NCBI GenBank assembly: GCA_024195585.1
Contig: SWBL01000295.1
Location: 1-64,000 of the forward strand
DNA length: 64,000 nucleotides
Reading direction: 5' to 3'
Origin: Aureobasidium sp. EXF-3400
Lineage: Eukaryota > Ascomycota > Dothideomycetes > Dothideales > Saccotheciaceae
In this document: positions 34,228 to 47,075 of the stretch, one piece after another
Position numbering within the stretch: the stretch's first letter is position 1
How the letters are laid out: every line of letters starts with the position of its first letter
Program-made: the position numbers and the translations under genes
Notes under the pieces: model-generated
Database searches by the model: none
What the model was told of the DNA's origin: nothing
What the model saw: the letters and a program-made list of their open reading frames with translations, nothing else

Positions 34228-36946
34228 ATGGCCGACCAGATTCCTGCCATCCGTGTAACGGATCCACAAAGCCGAGATACCGTACCAGACAGCGTAGGAC
34301 CAAACAGGACCGAAGGATTCGATTTTGCTGCGGGCAGCAGAAGCGCATCGCCAAAAGAGGGTAGGCATTGGGCGAGAGAGGTTACAAGGCCCAACGCTGA
34401 CAGGACGCCGCCCAGGCAGCAGACCATCAACATCCGGAGGCCTCCCAACCCCTGGGAAACTGCTTCGTTCCTTGTCGGGCACCTTGTCGAATCAGGAAGA
34501 GCCCGTCGCAAACGACAAAGATCCCTTGTCACAAGTGAGAGATTGCTTTGCTCGCTGTGGAATGTCGACTGATCGCCTACCAGCACCTGTTTCGCCGTGT
34601 GCGACCAACGTCGTCTGGTGCGAGTATCCCCTCAGAGGATCGATCCGACGACAATGCAATTTCTAGATCAAACACGACATTGAGTTCAACGGGTCGGGAA
34701 AAGAAGTAGGTTCCTAGAAACATTGCGCTCCCTCGACTGTTGTGCTGACACTGGCGAAAAACAGGAAGGGTGCTTCATTCCTCGGACGACTGCTAGGAAA
34801 CAAGAAGAAAGAGTCCGACGACAATGTCACTGACGACGCTGCATCCGAGTTTAGCAACCTGCGACCCGAAGGCATGGAGGCAAACGTCTTCTCCCAGCCC
34901 ATTGACAATATCGAGTTCAACCCACGACATCCACCACCTCCCGAGTACATTAGGGTCAGAGCCCGCGACAAGAAGGACAAGGACTTTGACCATCTGTTCT
35001 TGGCTCAAGAACTTTTGGCTTCTGACATCCATCATGATGAAACACCCATATGGGCCATGCAATTCAGCAGGGATGGGCGATATCTGGCAGCCGCAGGACA
35101 AGACAAGATCATACGCGTTTGGGAGGTCATCAAAACTTCAGAGGATCGCAAGTCGCACGCTGAAGAGTCAGACTTCAACCATCGTCCTCGATTAAGCGCT
35201 CCAGTCTTTCGCCAAGAGCCCATCCAAGAGTATGAGGGCCATACATCGACCATTCTGGACTTGAGTTGGAGCAAGAATAACTTTCTTCTTTCCTCGTCTA
35301 TGGACAAGAACGTGCGATTATGGCACGTCAGCAGGGACGAATGCCTTTGTACTTTTAAACATAGCGATTTTGTAACATCCATCGCTTTCCACCCCAAGGA
35401 CGATCGCTTCTTTTTGGCTGGCTCGCTCGACTCAAAGTTGAGATTGTGGAGTATCCCTGACAAGACGGTCGCTTACTGGAGTCAATTACCAGACATGATT
35501 ACTGCAGTCGCTTTTACACCAGACGGCAAATATGCAATGGCTGGATGTTTTACTGGTCTTTGCATGTTTTATGAAACTGAAGGTCTAAAATATCAGACTC
35601 AGATTCATGCTCGCTCTAGGAATGGTAAGAATGCCAAGGGCAGCAAAATTACTGGAATTCAGTCATTCCATGCGGGCGGTGAAACCAAGGTTCTCATTAG
35701 TAGTAATGACTCGCGGATACGGCTCTACAACTTTCGCGACAAGAGCATGGAGGTCAAATTCAAGGGCAACATCAATGACAGCAGCCAGATCCGAGCGGCG
35801 GTCAGCGATGATGCCAAGTACATCTTTTGTGGCAGCGAGGATCACAAAGTCTACATTTGGCCAACGGACCCTGGCCAGAGTGACAAGAAGCAAAAGCGAC
35901 CGATGGAGACCTTTGATGCTAGTAACACGGTTGTAACCTGTGTTGCATTTGCTCCCCCCAAGAGCAAACAGCTACTTGGCAGATCAGAAGATCCAATCTA
36001 CGATTTGTGCAATCCTCCTCCGGTCATGTTGATGAGCTCGGCTGAGCGAACTGGCTCGCGCCCTCCTTCCCGAGCACCTACAGAAGATGGTCTCGAAGCC
36101 GAACCACAATCACACAAGCGCCCCGAGGAGTCACCTGCATATCTCGCCCGTTCGACGCATGCTTCTGGAAACATAATTGTGACCGCAGACTTGGCTGGTA
36201 GGATTAAGGTTTTTAGACAAGATTGTGCCTGGAACAAGCGCAAGACGGATAACTGGGAAACATCTTCTGTGTTTTCCAAACGGAAACTCGGTCGTACTGC
36301 ATCAATCGCTACAAAAGGCAGCAGTCGCAGTTTGCGTAGCTCGCACGGTCGACCCGAAGGACCGGCAGATAGAATCTTGTCATGGCGCCAGGGCATCTCG
36401 AGTACATCGAACGTCACGAATGGTTCCATCCGCAGCCAGTCACCCCGCAAATCGACTGCCAGCGCCCAGCCCCGTCCAGATTCCAAGGCGTCAATGGCAC
36501 CTGCTCCTATACCCAAGAGTGAAGACCGTGGAGGTGGTGAAGACGACAGCGATCCACTATCTCTGCAAGGCGATCAATCGATGCTATACTGGAAGCTCGC
36601 ACTCAACTCTGCGCGGAACCACCAGCATCATGTATCACCGCTCCCATCACCTCAATCACAACAAGCACCAAATTCTGGCAGACCTTCTCCTAGTCGAACG
36701 GGAAGTTACAATCTTGGTCTACCACACCCGCTCCAACGCAACCATACTGCGGTTAGTAAGCTCAGTATCGAGCAGGAGAGTGCTGCTGCAGATAGTGATT
36801 CAGACGCCGCGAGTTTCAAGGATGCACTGCAAGGACATGAGGAGGAGGTATATTGCAAAGAGTGTGGGAGTGTCAATTTCCATGTCAAGGCTGCGAAGGG
36901 CGGTGGTACGAGGTTGTGCTGTTCATCTTGTGGTGCAGCTGCTTAA
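34228..36946 (+). CDS. WD40-repeat protein, WDR44/Dgr2-like
   Basis: Exons are 34228-34360, 34416-34534, 34584-34705 and 34765-36946 (851 aa). Introns are 55, 49 and 59 nt. The first could instead end at 34403, also in frame. Splicing gives a Ser/Pro-rich N-terminus (RPSTSGGLPTPGKLLRSLSG) leading into REKKKGASFLGRLLGNKKK, the family-specific basic motif before the WD propeller. Repeats include PIWAMQFSRDGRYLAAAGQD, STILDLSWSKNNFLLSSSMD, VTSIAFHPKDDRFFLAGSLD and ITAVAFTPDGKYAMAGCF, plus later degenerate blades interrupted by an insert. The C-terminus has a CxxC..CxxC zinc-ribbon-like end (YCKECGSVNF, LCCSSCGAAA). Human WDR44 binds Rab11; yeast Dgr2 is poorly known. Confidence 0.9.
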
Positions 36947-37351
36947 TTTTTGTTTGATTTGCGTTGTTTGTCTTTAGAGTAGTTTTATACCAGATATTAG
37001 TTGTTATGCTTTACAATCATCCTTCTTTTCATACCACCTTCACACGTTCACACCATCTGAAATGGCCACAGAGTGAATTTGACTCAATAAGAAACCAGAT
37101 GGGAAGCGCAAATGATAATTTCTATCAACGGGTCTTGAGTTGAAAACGATGATCAAAACGAGGCAAAATTCAACGCAGCTAGGTATCAAAAAAAAAACAA
37201 GCTCAACGAAAAATCAAACCATGAGCAGCAGAGTGTATCAAAACACTTCTGGCAATGGGACCATAAACAAACGCCCAATCAAGCCATTATTCATGCTCAT
37301 GTCATGTATGTCCCCAACTTCCTATTTCGTATATTCTTTTGCTTCCTTCAT
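36947..37351. other. Convergent 3' region between WD40 and Tea4 genes
   Basis: About 400 bp of AT-rich 3' flanks with an A-run near 37188-37198. No gene supported. Confidence 0.5.
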
Positions 37352-40300
37352 CTACGTGGTTGTAACTTCTCTTACACTCTTTTTGCGAGCAAGCCAATTG
37401 CCGAGCAGACCATCAAGTTCGTCCTGCAAACCCGCCACTCTGCGGCTCTCGTCAGTGAAGAGGTCCGCCATGAGCGGATGATCGCGCGTAACCGGCACGA
37501 CCGAACTTTTGTCGTGAATTATGACCAGCATGTCGCGTATGTCGTTCTCGGCTCCATCAAGCCACGCCCGAAGACTTGCATCGGACCACGTGTTCAGCGT
37601 ACCTGCAGTCGAGACAGGGCTGCGTGTTGATGCGGGTGACGGAGATAGACGTGCCGAGGAACCATTGGATGGAGTGACTGAACTGGACCTCTGGGGAGGA
37701 GGAGGGGGAGGAGAAGGTGCACGTCGGACAGGCGGGTTGACTTGTGGTTGCTGTGGTGTGGAAGACCCACTGGCCACGGCTGATTGACGTTTCGATGCCA
37801 AAGGTGTTTCGTCGTTGTCGTCGTCGTCGTCACCCAACATATTCGAAGTTGGGACGTCATGTATATGCTTCTCATTTTCGTGAGTTCCATCCAGGGATGC
37901 TTTGGGTGTGCCAACTATGCTCGGGGAACTGGTCCTCTCTGAGCTTTCCTCACCACCTCTTTCCTCGATCGTATCCTGGTCATCAGGCGAGGAAGACTCG
38001 TCTCCGAGGTTGACAGGGATATGCACCATTTCGGTGCCATGCATGAACGCATCACTTGGCCCGTCCTCAAACTCCTTTGCTTGATTTTCCTCGTCACTAA
38101 TCTCATCAAAGTCGTCGAGCTCCACTCGGGCTTTGGCCTTCTTCACCTTCTTTGGTTTAATACTGTCTTGTGAGTCCGAGTGTCTCATCTTGTTCGTGAT
38201 TGATGACAATGTATGTGATCCAAGCAGAGTCTCGCTGGCGATTCTTGACTCAGGCTGCCGCAAGTCAATATTGCGCTGTACAGGTTGTACAGGACTATCA
38301 ACAATAGAACCTTCAAGCTCGGCAACAAAGCTTGATGATGGCTGTTCGTCTCTTTGAGGTTGTGGGGAAGATGCGGCAGACGACAATTTGAGTGGGGCAG
38401 GAGCAGTTACAGGAGCCAGGGCAGGAGCAGGAGCAGATGCTGGCGCAGGAGCGGTAGCTTGTGAAGGAGTGATGGTGGCTCCTCCCGCCTGTGGCTTTTG
38501 CAGTTTTCCTCTAGACTTTGGCTCTGCGGCTGAGAATTGTGTCGAGCGCTCAATTGGAGAGCCCTTGTTGGAGTCGGAAGATGTCGACTGTCTGGCCAGT
38601 TCGCTTGACAACTTTTCGATGTCGCTGTCTTCATCGACCGAATTCTTGTTTCGCTTGTCCTTCTTTTTGCTCTTGAACAGACCGCTAAGCATGCCTGGCT
38701 TCTTTTCCTTCTTTTTCTTGTCATCTCTCGACTTGTCCGGGGGAGAAGCTGTCTTTTCGAGACCTTCCATGCTGGCACCGGTACTCTCCGAGGAGCGGTT
38801 TCCATTGCTGTTATCCCGCAGCAGATTTGGCGTGAGAGAAATCTTGAGAGGCTCTGCCCCATCGTCTTTGAGGAAGGAATCGGCGTTTCGTGGTGTTCCT
38901 TTTCTGGAAGATTTGAGCGGTGCTGCTTCTGTGAGAAGGTTAGTGCCACGTTGACAGGTTCAAGCAGATTGAGAAAGATACCTGTCTTATCAACCAAGGT
39001 GGGACTGCTTAACGGTTCTTCAGCAGGGGCCTTGATATCCTTAGCTGGGCTTGCCAAATCAGGCGTTTCCACTCTTGCGACTTCGACTACTGTCGTGGCA
39101 ATGTCTGTGCCTGATGACGATTTGTCTTGTACAGATTTGGCATCCTCGTGTTGATTTTGATTGCCATTACCGTACAGAGGCTCAGGCATAAGACCGTCCT
39201 CCTCGTCAGAGGAATAGTCGTAATCCGAGGCCTCGACAAAGGTAGGAGCGGTGAACTGTACCGTTTTTGCCTTGCGTCGTTTCATGGCCTTCTTGAGCGG
39301 GTTCTTGGAGTTCTCTGCAGTATCTCCAAGCATAGCAGCAGATAGCTTTTTACACTGGTCAGCAAATGGCAGATGGAGCCGCATTCGAGACACTCACATC
39401 GAGGTTTCTATGCTTGTTCAAACGCGCCAGGCGTTCTGTTGGGGTTTCAATGTGCTCGGCCGGGAGATAACCTATACCCTGTCAGTTTGGATACACGTCG
39501 CGTGACATGGTAAACATACCAATGCTGTTGTCCTTTACGATTCTAACAAGCCACCAGTAGCTGTTGCTGTCATCAAGTAGGACCATGGTGTCACCCTTTC
39601 CCGCATTGGCTTGGCCTTCAACTGTGGCCACGAACGTGTGCAAAGCGTAGACGAAGTCAAAGTCAATGTCCTCTGTTTCACGTAAGCATTCGCCACCCCA
39701 ACCGGAATCAACAAAACGGTCATCAGAGTAGAAGGAGAGGTCCAGGTCATCATCATTGTCATATTTGTCATGTGACTCCAGGTCCTCCAAGACTGAAGAA
39801 GCAGACGCGTCGCTGACGGTGCTCCAGGAGGATGGGGATACGGTCCTTGAGATTGGCGTTTGGTTGAATGTCGATGCACGATCGTGAAGAAACAAACCAT
39901 TCATGTCCAATTCATCTTGGTCGTTCTCTTCGGGTATCGCAGTAAGATTCTCAATAGGATCGTGCGAGAAGTCGTAATCCAGATACTCATCTTTTGTTCC
40001 AATTGGCTCTTGGAATACGTCCTCGTTGTCGTCGTCGTAACCGTCCGTTTGTTGATCGTAGTCGTTGTGATACCTACCAGCATACTCACCAGTATGATGA
40101 TGACGTCTGGAGAGAGGGGAGGCCGACAGCGGTAGATGCTTGGGAGAAAGGATAAAAGGAGAAGAGGACTGCAAAGACGGTACAGGCGACGCTGCCGAGT
40201 CTGCGGCCGACATGATGGATAGAGGCAAGTGTGCGGGAGCAAGAACAAAGGGTGACGAGTCGGGAGAATCGATTGCCTCACAGTTGAGTGTTTGGCGAGG

Positions 40301-40761
40301 AGGAGTTAAGGAGGAAGAACGATTTGGCCAAGCAGAAGCAGCAACAGGGTACGCACCATCGTCGATAGAGGGAGAACTGGAGATGCGATCGTCGAGCATG
40401 TCGTCGTCCAGCTCAGAGTCGTCGGTCGAATCGCCGTTTTCATGATTGTGGGCTTGTAATTGGTCATCGGTCAATTCATTGACTTGAACATCTTGGTGAG
40501 CGCGGGTCCAGGCATCTTGAAGATGCTCCTCCTCTTCGTGTCGTTCTTCGCGGACATGACGAATTTCCAAGGCTTGATGTTTGCCAACATCTGAAGGCTG
40601 TAGGGAGGTTGAGTGGTGGTCTTGTGTAGTAGGAGCGTCTTGATTTTGGAGATCGATTGTGTCTGGCACGAGGGCGAGGTGTTAGTCGGTGTGTGTAAGG
40701 TAGGATTGACAAAAAGATATGGTCGAGCCTCACCAGCTCTGACAAGTCCGGGGCGCGTCAT
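37352..40761 (-). CDS. Cell-polarity SH3 protein Tea4/Bud14-like
   Basis: Polarity factor that recruits protein phosphatase 1 to growth sites. Exons (minus) are 40734-40761, 39520-40662, 39398-39471, 38982-39345 and 37352-38928 (1061 aa). Introns are 71, 48, 52 and 53 nt. The SH3 domain (about 345-400) reads DFDFVYALHTFVATVEGQAN and continues through SYWWLVRIVKDNSIG into YLPAEHIETPTERLARLNKH across an intron. After LSAAMLGD comes KKAMKRRKAKTVQFTAP; KTVQF near residue 442 is an RVxF-type PP1-docking motif, as in Tea4 and Bud14. Acidic low-complexity sequence fills the N-terminus; the C-terminal half is Ser/Pro/Ala-rich with a KKKKEKKPGMLSGLFKSKKK basic stretch. The third intron uses an AAAAAG acceptor. 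Confidence 0.92.
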
Positions 40762-41528
40762 GTTGTTGATGAAGATAAGACGGGGAAAACAGCAGCTCCA
40801 GCAGCTACGATGACGGCGGCGGTGAAATCAGATGTCAATGGCTACAGGACATTGCGCGTTTTGCAGGCACAAGTCTTGACAATTGCAGTGTCGGTCGTGT
40901 CGCGATTTGGTGGGCTAGAGTCGGATAGCGTAGGCGTGGTTCGAAAGTCGTTGCGTTGTAGAAATCTAGGTTGATGATTCCAACGGCTCCCGGGGATCAA
41001 ACAAACTTCATTACTGTCGTGTCAGATGGTCGCGAGAGAGGTCCGGCATTTGCGACTCTACTTCGCACGGATTTGAGACAAGCAGACCATGATTGATGGC
41101 TTGTCGCAACTCGCGACGACAGGGGTCGCACCGCACAGACAAGCCAGCCTGTGCCTAGTCTCAGATTTGCCGGCCGCTGCATGCACATCAATCATGGTCC
41201 GACGACTCAATCCTCGATCTGCTCCTTGTTACTGTGCTTTCTCTTCATCTAACCTCTGCAACACTATACAACGTGTATCTTTATACACCATCACTGTTTT
41301 GAACAAGCCCCAAAACGTCTACAGCCAGTTGCTTCTCACAGCATTCGGCTCTGGTCCTGCATCGAGAGCCAGCCACCTCCCACGCCACAGCTAAAGTAGC
41401 ACCAATAACGCCCCGCAATCCAAGTCAATCCAACAACACCAAACTGATCCGCCCTTTTCGTTGATCTCGTACAAGACATAAAATGCTCCCTCCATTTCTT
41501 CTCCCTCGCAGACACAAGTCACAAGACT
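40762..41528. other. Intergenic region between Tea4-like and Opy1-like genes
   Basis: About 770 bp containing the promoter of the Tea4-like gene and the 3' flank of the Opy1-like gene (both minus strand). No coding sequence supported. Confidence 0.45.
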
Positions 41529-42803
41529 TTAGCTTGCTCCGGTCCCTGCTCGTTGTATGCCCCCAGCCATCTCTTTCCTCTTGACCAGCAGGCTTTTCAC
41601 CGCTCCCAACCACCGCGCCAATCCATCGTCATCTGGTGCACACATGCGATAGTTGCGTTCTTCCGTAATGAGCTGCAAGCAGAATTGCTTGCTTTTGCTG
41701 ATGGGGTTGATCTCGACGGCATCAATAATGTTATGGAACGGAATGAGCAGCACTGCTGCGTATTCTTCTTCGTTCTTGTACAGCGCCAGTGACTTGGGCC
41801 TCAGCACCATCCATATCTTTTTCCATTGTCGCACCCCCGACTTTGACTTGAGCATATAGATCCAGCCCTGACAGATGACTCGTTCTTCGTCTTGTTTGAC
41901 TGTTTGTATGCCTGATGTTTGACTAACGTTACGCGGTGCTAAAGGGGTACGGGTGTTTGCTCCGTAAATTGTGTTGGCGCCGGCCAAAGGTGGCACCTGC
42001 TGTGACTGATTCTCGGCCAAAGTGAGTGACAGAGATGACATGCGAGCTGAAGGCCCTTGTGAGTCTGAAAAGTCAGAGTATGAAGCATTTTCGGGACCAG
42101 AGTAATCGAGCGTGTGCGAGGGTCTACGTTTACTGTGCAAGGCATGCTTGGGTCGACGTATTGGAGGATTGTAGACGGAAGTCTCTGCATCCGAGGAACT
42201 GTAACCTTGATGAATGTCCTGGTTGATGGTATGATCGGTGTGCCTCTCGAAGCCACGATAGGTGCTTTTTGCACCACCAGGACTGGCCAAGACTATCTCT
42301 TCTTCATTCTGATCAATGCGAGCCTCACGCCTAATGAGCTGGACCCAATCCTGAGCGTCCTGGTCCGAAGCAGCCTCTAGGTGGTAATTTCTCGCGGGAG
42401 AAAAGAGGGCAAAGACGTGTTTGGCCTTTCCTTTGGGATCCTTTTGGCGAGCAATGGCAGTTAGATCGGAAAGAGTGATTTGGTGGCGCAGTTTTGTTTC
42501 GGCCTTGTCACGGTATATAGAGAGAAGGTTGGGCCTCAGTACAATGTATATGGGTTTCCATGACTTTGTCTTGCGGGTTCGCTTCGAGACTTGTCCAGAC
42601 TTGATGATGCGATCGAACTCAAAACTACCATTCTGATTGACAGGAGAAAAGGTGTCGAGGGTAAGGTGACCGCTACGGAGATTTTGAATTGAAGAGGGTA
42701 AGGATTGAGGATTGGAAGGATTAATGTTGATGTTGTTGGATTGGGTGTTGATCGGACGAGGGGTAGCGTGGTGTTGCGGCGGTTGCGACATGACGGCGGC
42801 CAT
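41529..42803 (-). CDS. Double PH-domain protein, Opy1-like
   Basis: Single exon; start ATG 42803 (MAAVMSQPPQ, 424 aa), or ATG 42791 four residues later. First PH domain about 50-150: IKSGQVSKRTRKTKSWKPIY, LRPNLLSIYRD and HVFALFSPARNYHLEAASDQ, then the closing helix DAQDWVQLIRREA. Second PH domain about 305-405: CQGWIYMLKSKSGVRQWKKI, LRPKSLALYKNEEEY and the closing helix GLARWLGAVKSLL. Between them lies a Ser/Pro linker. Two PH domains separated by a disordered linker match yeast Opy1, a PtdIns(4,5)P2 sensor that binds the PIP5-kinase Mss4. The name is based on layout. Confidence 0.85.
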   Translation of the reverse strand: MAAVMSQPPQHHATPRPINTQSNNININPSNPQSLPSSIQNLRSGHLTLDTFSPVNQNGSFEFDRIIKSGQVSKRTRKTKSWKPIYIVLRPNLLSIYRDKAETKLRHQITLSDLTAIARQKDPKGKAKHVFALFSPARNYHLEAASDQDAQDWVQLIRREARIDQNEEEIVLASPGGAKSTYRGFERHTDHTINQDIHQGYSSSDAETSVYNPPIRRPKHALHSKRRPSHTLDYSGPENASYSDFSDSQGPSARMSSLSLTLAENQSQQVPPLAGANTIYGANTRTPLAPRNVSQTSGIQTVKQDEERVICQGWIYMLKSKSGVRQWKKIWMVLRPKSLALYKNEEEYAAVLLIPFHNIIDAVEINPISKSKQFCLQLITEERNYRMCAPDDDGLARWLGAVKSLLVKRKEMAGGIQRAGTGAS

Positions 42804-43294
42804 TGCGAGTGTAGCAATGGAGACGGAGCGGCGAGGGGTCACATATGTTGTGTGGGACTCGCTCGGTGGACAAGGGCGGCTCTGAAAAGATGTTTACGGC
42901 GGTCAAGAAGGCTGGGCTTTTTGGGCAGGCAGCACAAGGATAGTAAATAAAGAGACGAGGGCAGGCGCTCTCGGGAATGAGGCCCACGCCGCCGATCAGT
43001 GGTGACGTGCGTTTTGAAAGCTTCAAATGTCAAAGTGTTGGGTGAGCAATCAAAGCTGCCCTCGCTCAATCTGCCCTTGTATTGCCCTTCCTTTCGCTTG
43101 CTTGTTGTTGTTATTGACAAAAACACGCCACCACTGCTTCATCTCGCCTGTCGCCTGCTAGTCTGCTCCCGCCGTCGGAGCTCAATCTGAAACCACGACA
43201 AATCGAGCATCGTCATTAGCCAGTCGCCCAAAAATATCTCCCCAGTCCAAATCCTCCAAATCCACGCCCCTGTCCGTCGCATATCCGTCTCGTC
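42804..43294. other. Divergent promoter region between Opy1-like and EFL1 genes
   Basis: 490 bp head-to-head promoter. C-rich leader precedes the EFL1 ATG. No identifiable element. Confidence 0.45.
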
Positions 43295-46200
43295 ATGCCT
43301 GTCGTCCCTCCCGAGAAGCTCATCAAGCTTCAACATGCCGCCGACGCCATCCGAAACATATGCATCCTCGCTCACGTTGACCACGGCAAGACTTCGCTAT
43401 CAGATGCCCTCATTGCCACAAATGGAATCATTTCACCAAAGCTGGCTGGCAGGATACGCTATCTCGACTCGAGGCCCGATGAACAACTCAGAGGAATCAC
43501 CATGGAGTCTTCAGCCATCTCCTTGTATTTTTCCCTCTTGAAACGCTCTGCTCCAGATGCTGCCCCCGAGCAAAAAGAATACCTCATCAACCTCATAGAC
43601 TCTCCCGGACACATAGATTTCAGCAGCGAGGTTTCCACTGCTTCAAGACTGTGCGATGGTGCCGTAGTGCTGGTAGACGCCATCGAAGGTGTCTGCAGTC
43701 AGACTGTCACTGTTTTGCGACAATGTTGGAATGAAAAGCTCAAGCCTTTGCTTGTCATCAACAAGATGGATAGGCTGATCACTGAATGGAAGATGGGCCC
43801 TCAAGAAGCCTACACACATCTAAACAAGGTCATTGAACAGGTAAATGCTGTCATGGGTAGCTTTTTTCAAGGCGAACGTATGGAAGACGACTTGCGCTGG
43901 CGCGAAAGAGTTGAGGAGCGCGTGAGTGCAAAATCCACAAAGGACACTGTTGTCGATGATGATACCACTGTTCCTGCCGAGTATGAGGAGAAGAGTGACG
44001 AGGACATTTACTTTGCTCCCGAAAACAACAATGTCATCTTTAGTAGTGCCATAGACGGATGGGCCTTTACACCTCGTCAGTTTGCCGCCATCTACGACAA
44101 AAAACTCGGCATGAAGCGCGAGATTCTGGAAAAGACCCTTTGGGGCGACTTCTACCTTGATCCAAAGACTAAACGTGTGCTCGGGAGCAAGCACTTGAAG
44201 GGCAGAAATTTGAAGCCCATGTTTGTCCAGCTCGTTCTCGAGCCCATCTGGGCTGTATATGAAGCAACCACAGGCGGAGATCATGGAAAGGGGTATGTTG
44301 TCATGTCTGACTATTCAAGATGAGACCATTGACTAATTCAAACAGTGACCCGGCCCTTCTTGAGAAGATTACAAAGTCCTTGAACCTTACCATTCCTCAG
44401 CACATCAAGCGCTCACGCGATCCTCGTGCTTTGCTAACCACAGTCTTTGCAAATTGGTTGCCGCTCTCTACTGCTCTCCTCGTATCGGTAATCGAACACT
44501 TGCCTTCTCCCGTCAATGCTCAGGCAGCCCGCATCCCTCCGCTCCTGGAGGCTTCACCTGGCTTTGATCACATCGATCCAAAGGTGACCACTGCCATGAC
44601 AGAGTCTAGAAAGTCAACAGAAGAACCCGTCGTCGCGTATGTCAGTAAGATGGTGTCGGTACCCGAGAGTGAGCTTCCGATCAACAAGCGACGTGGCGGT
44701 GCGCTCACCGCAGAAGAGGCTCGCGAGTTGGGCCGTAAAAAGAGAGCCGAAATTGCTAAGGCACAAGCCCTTGCAAATGGTGAGAATACAGACGTCGATG
44801 CTGTTGCTGATGCTCTTAGCACGGTGGCTATTGGGGAGGAGGATGACGATGCCGACACTACGCCCAACGATGAGGAAGCAGAGCAAGAAGGCAGAGAACA
44901 TTTGATCGGTTTCGCACGTTTGTATTCTGGTACCTTGACTGTTGGTCAGGAAGTATATGTCCTCCCGCCCAAGTTTACCCCAGCCAACCCCAGAGCCGCA
45001 CCCGAACCCAAAAAGGTTACGATTACTGCCTTGTACCTTCTCATGGGTCGTAGTCTGGAAGCTCTCAACTCTGTTCCTGCAGGCTCCGTTGTTGGCATTG
45101 GTGGTCTCGAGGGGGCCATCTTGAAGTCGGGTACTCTGTGTTCTCAACTCGACGGCGCACCCAACCTCTCGTCATCATCTGCCATCAGCACCAATGCTCC
45201 CATTGTTCGCGTTGCAGTCGAGCCTGCATGGCCGGCAGATCTGGACAAGATGATCAAAGGCTTGCGCTTGCTTGAACAGGCCGACCCTGCAGTCTTGTAC
45301 GAGCAGCTAGAGAGTGGCGAACACGTTATTCTTACTGCTGGCGAGTTGCACTTGGAACGTTGCTTGAAAGATCTTCGCGAACGTTTCGCCAAATGTGACG
45401 TTCAAGCCGGAGAAGTCATTGTACCTTACAGAGAAGGCATCACCAACTACGTCGCTTCATCAACCACGGAAAATAGAGAAGAGATGAACCCGCCAAAGTA
45501 CCCCGAACTAGGAAGAGGCAGAGTCGATGTTGTCACTACGAGTAAGCAGATCACAGTGCGTCTGAGTGTCCGACCTCTGCCCGAGTCCGTTACGCACTTC
45601 CTTGTTAAGAACACGGCTGCAATCAAGAAACTCTATTCCGAGAAGAAGGCAGTACAACAGGATACTCCTGCTGCTGCCGAACAGGCTGACGAACAGGAAA
45701 CTGAACATGAAGCCGATAACGATGTTGGTACTGTTGAATTGGGTCGAACACTGTCCATGGATGAATTCAAGGCTCAACTAGGTGCAGCGTTTGCTGAACT
45801 CAAAGGTGAGAAGGAGATTTGGCAAGATGCCACCGAAAAGATTACAGCATTCGGACCTCGTAGAGTAGGACCCAATGTTCTCATTGATGCCACTGAAGGA
45901 GGAATTTGCGGAAAATTGTAGGTGACAAACCAAAACTTCATGATGTTAGAATGCTAATGCCTTGTAGCCTACGTAATGTGCAAGACGACAATGACGAGTC
46001 AAACGAAGCAGACAGCCGACCTGAGCAACTACGAGCTCAAGACTTTGTCGACAAGGTCACTTATGCGTTCCAGCTTGCTACAAACCAAGGCCCTCTCTGT
46101 AACGAACCCATGCAAGGCGTTGCTGTCTTTGTTGAAGATATCACCATCAACAAGACTGATGACGAGCAGCAGAATATGGGCCGCCTGACTGGTGAAGTGA

Positions 46201-46673
46201 TCAAGTCTACGCGAGACAGTATTCGTCAGGGCTTCTTGGACTGGAGTCCCCGTCTGCTCCTGGCCATGTACAGTTGTGAAATCCAAGCTTCTGCCGAGGT
46301 TCTGGGCCGTGTGTATGCGGTCATCACTAGACGCCGCGGACGAATCATTTCCGAGTCTCTCCTGGAACCCTCGCCCAACTTTACCATTCTGGCCTTGTTG
46401 CCTGTCGCAGAAAGTTTCGGTTTCTCGGATGAGATCCGTAAGCGAACATCGGGTGCTGCCAGTCCTCAGCTTGTCTTTGAAGGCTTTGAGATGCTGGATG
46501 AAGACCCCTTCTGGGTGCCCAGAACTGAGGAAGAGATTGAAGACCTTGGTGAAAAGGGTGACCGAGAAAATGTTGCCAAGCGATATGTCGACGCTGTCAG
46601 AGAGCGCAAGGGTCTGTTCGTCCAGCGAAAGGTTGTCGAGCATGGAGAGAAGCAAAAGACATTGAAACGTTGA
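43295..46673 (+). CDS. EFL1: Elongation factor-like GTPase 1 (EFL1/Ria1), 60S ribosome maturation
   Basis: Cytoplasmic GTPase that, with Sdo1/SBDS, releases the anti-association factor Tif6 (eIF6) from pre-60S subunits. Exons are 43295-44292, 44346-45917 and 45968-46673 (1091 aa), introns 53 and 50 nt. GTPase motifs: AHVDHGKTSLSDAL (P-loop), RGITMESSAISL (switch I), DSPGHIDFSSEV (switch II) and INKMDRLI (base specificity). EF-2-like domains II-V follow, with an EFL1-specific acidic insert (about 470-540) absent from eEF2. The C-terminal part has the EF-G-like domain IV/V segments GPRRVGPNVLIDATEGGICG, then KFLRNVQ across the second intron. The insert and divergent switch sequence separate it from eEF2 itself. 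Confidence 0.96.
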
Positions 46674-47075
46674 AGCTTCCGAAACACTCTAACAATCAGC
46701 TTTCATAACAGCTTGACGAAGCCTGACTCGAGATGCGATCTACACAGAGGTTCGTTGCACGGTCAACTCATTAGCGGAGAAGGCTTTGGACCACATACAG
46801 AGAGTGTCGACAAACCTGTACATTGATCGCCATCTCAAACAATATCGGCCTTTGTCTGTTGCATGTTCGACTCTGTCTGGCAGAACAAAGTCTCCGCGAG
46901 AGGAGTTCTCGTAACCAGCCTGGTCGAGAAGGAAGGAGCAAAAGCTGCTTACTGCATTAGGCTAGCTTCAAGTGTGCCTGCCTATCTTGTCAATACTGTT
47001 TGTTGAGACTTCCATCAGAAAGGGCAAGGTAAAGAAGAAAAGAAAATGTATAAATCTATCATTAATATTCATGCC
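46674..47075. other. Convergent 3' region between EFL1 and ACR3
   Basis: About 400 bp of 3' flanks; no gene recognised. Confidence 0.45.

Noticed and set aside
34228..34572. Unspliced 114-codon frame at the start of the WD40 gene
   Set aside because: It ignores good splice signals; the spliced frame links smoothly to the WDR44-type motif.
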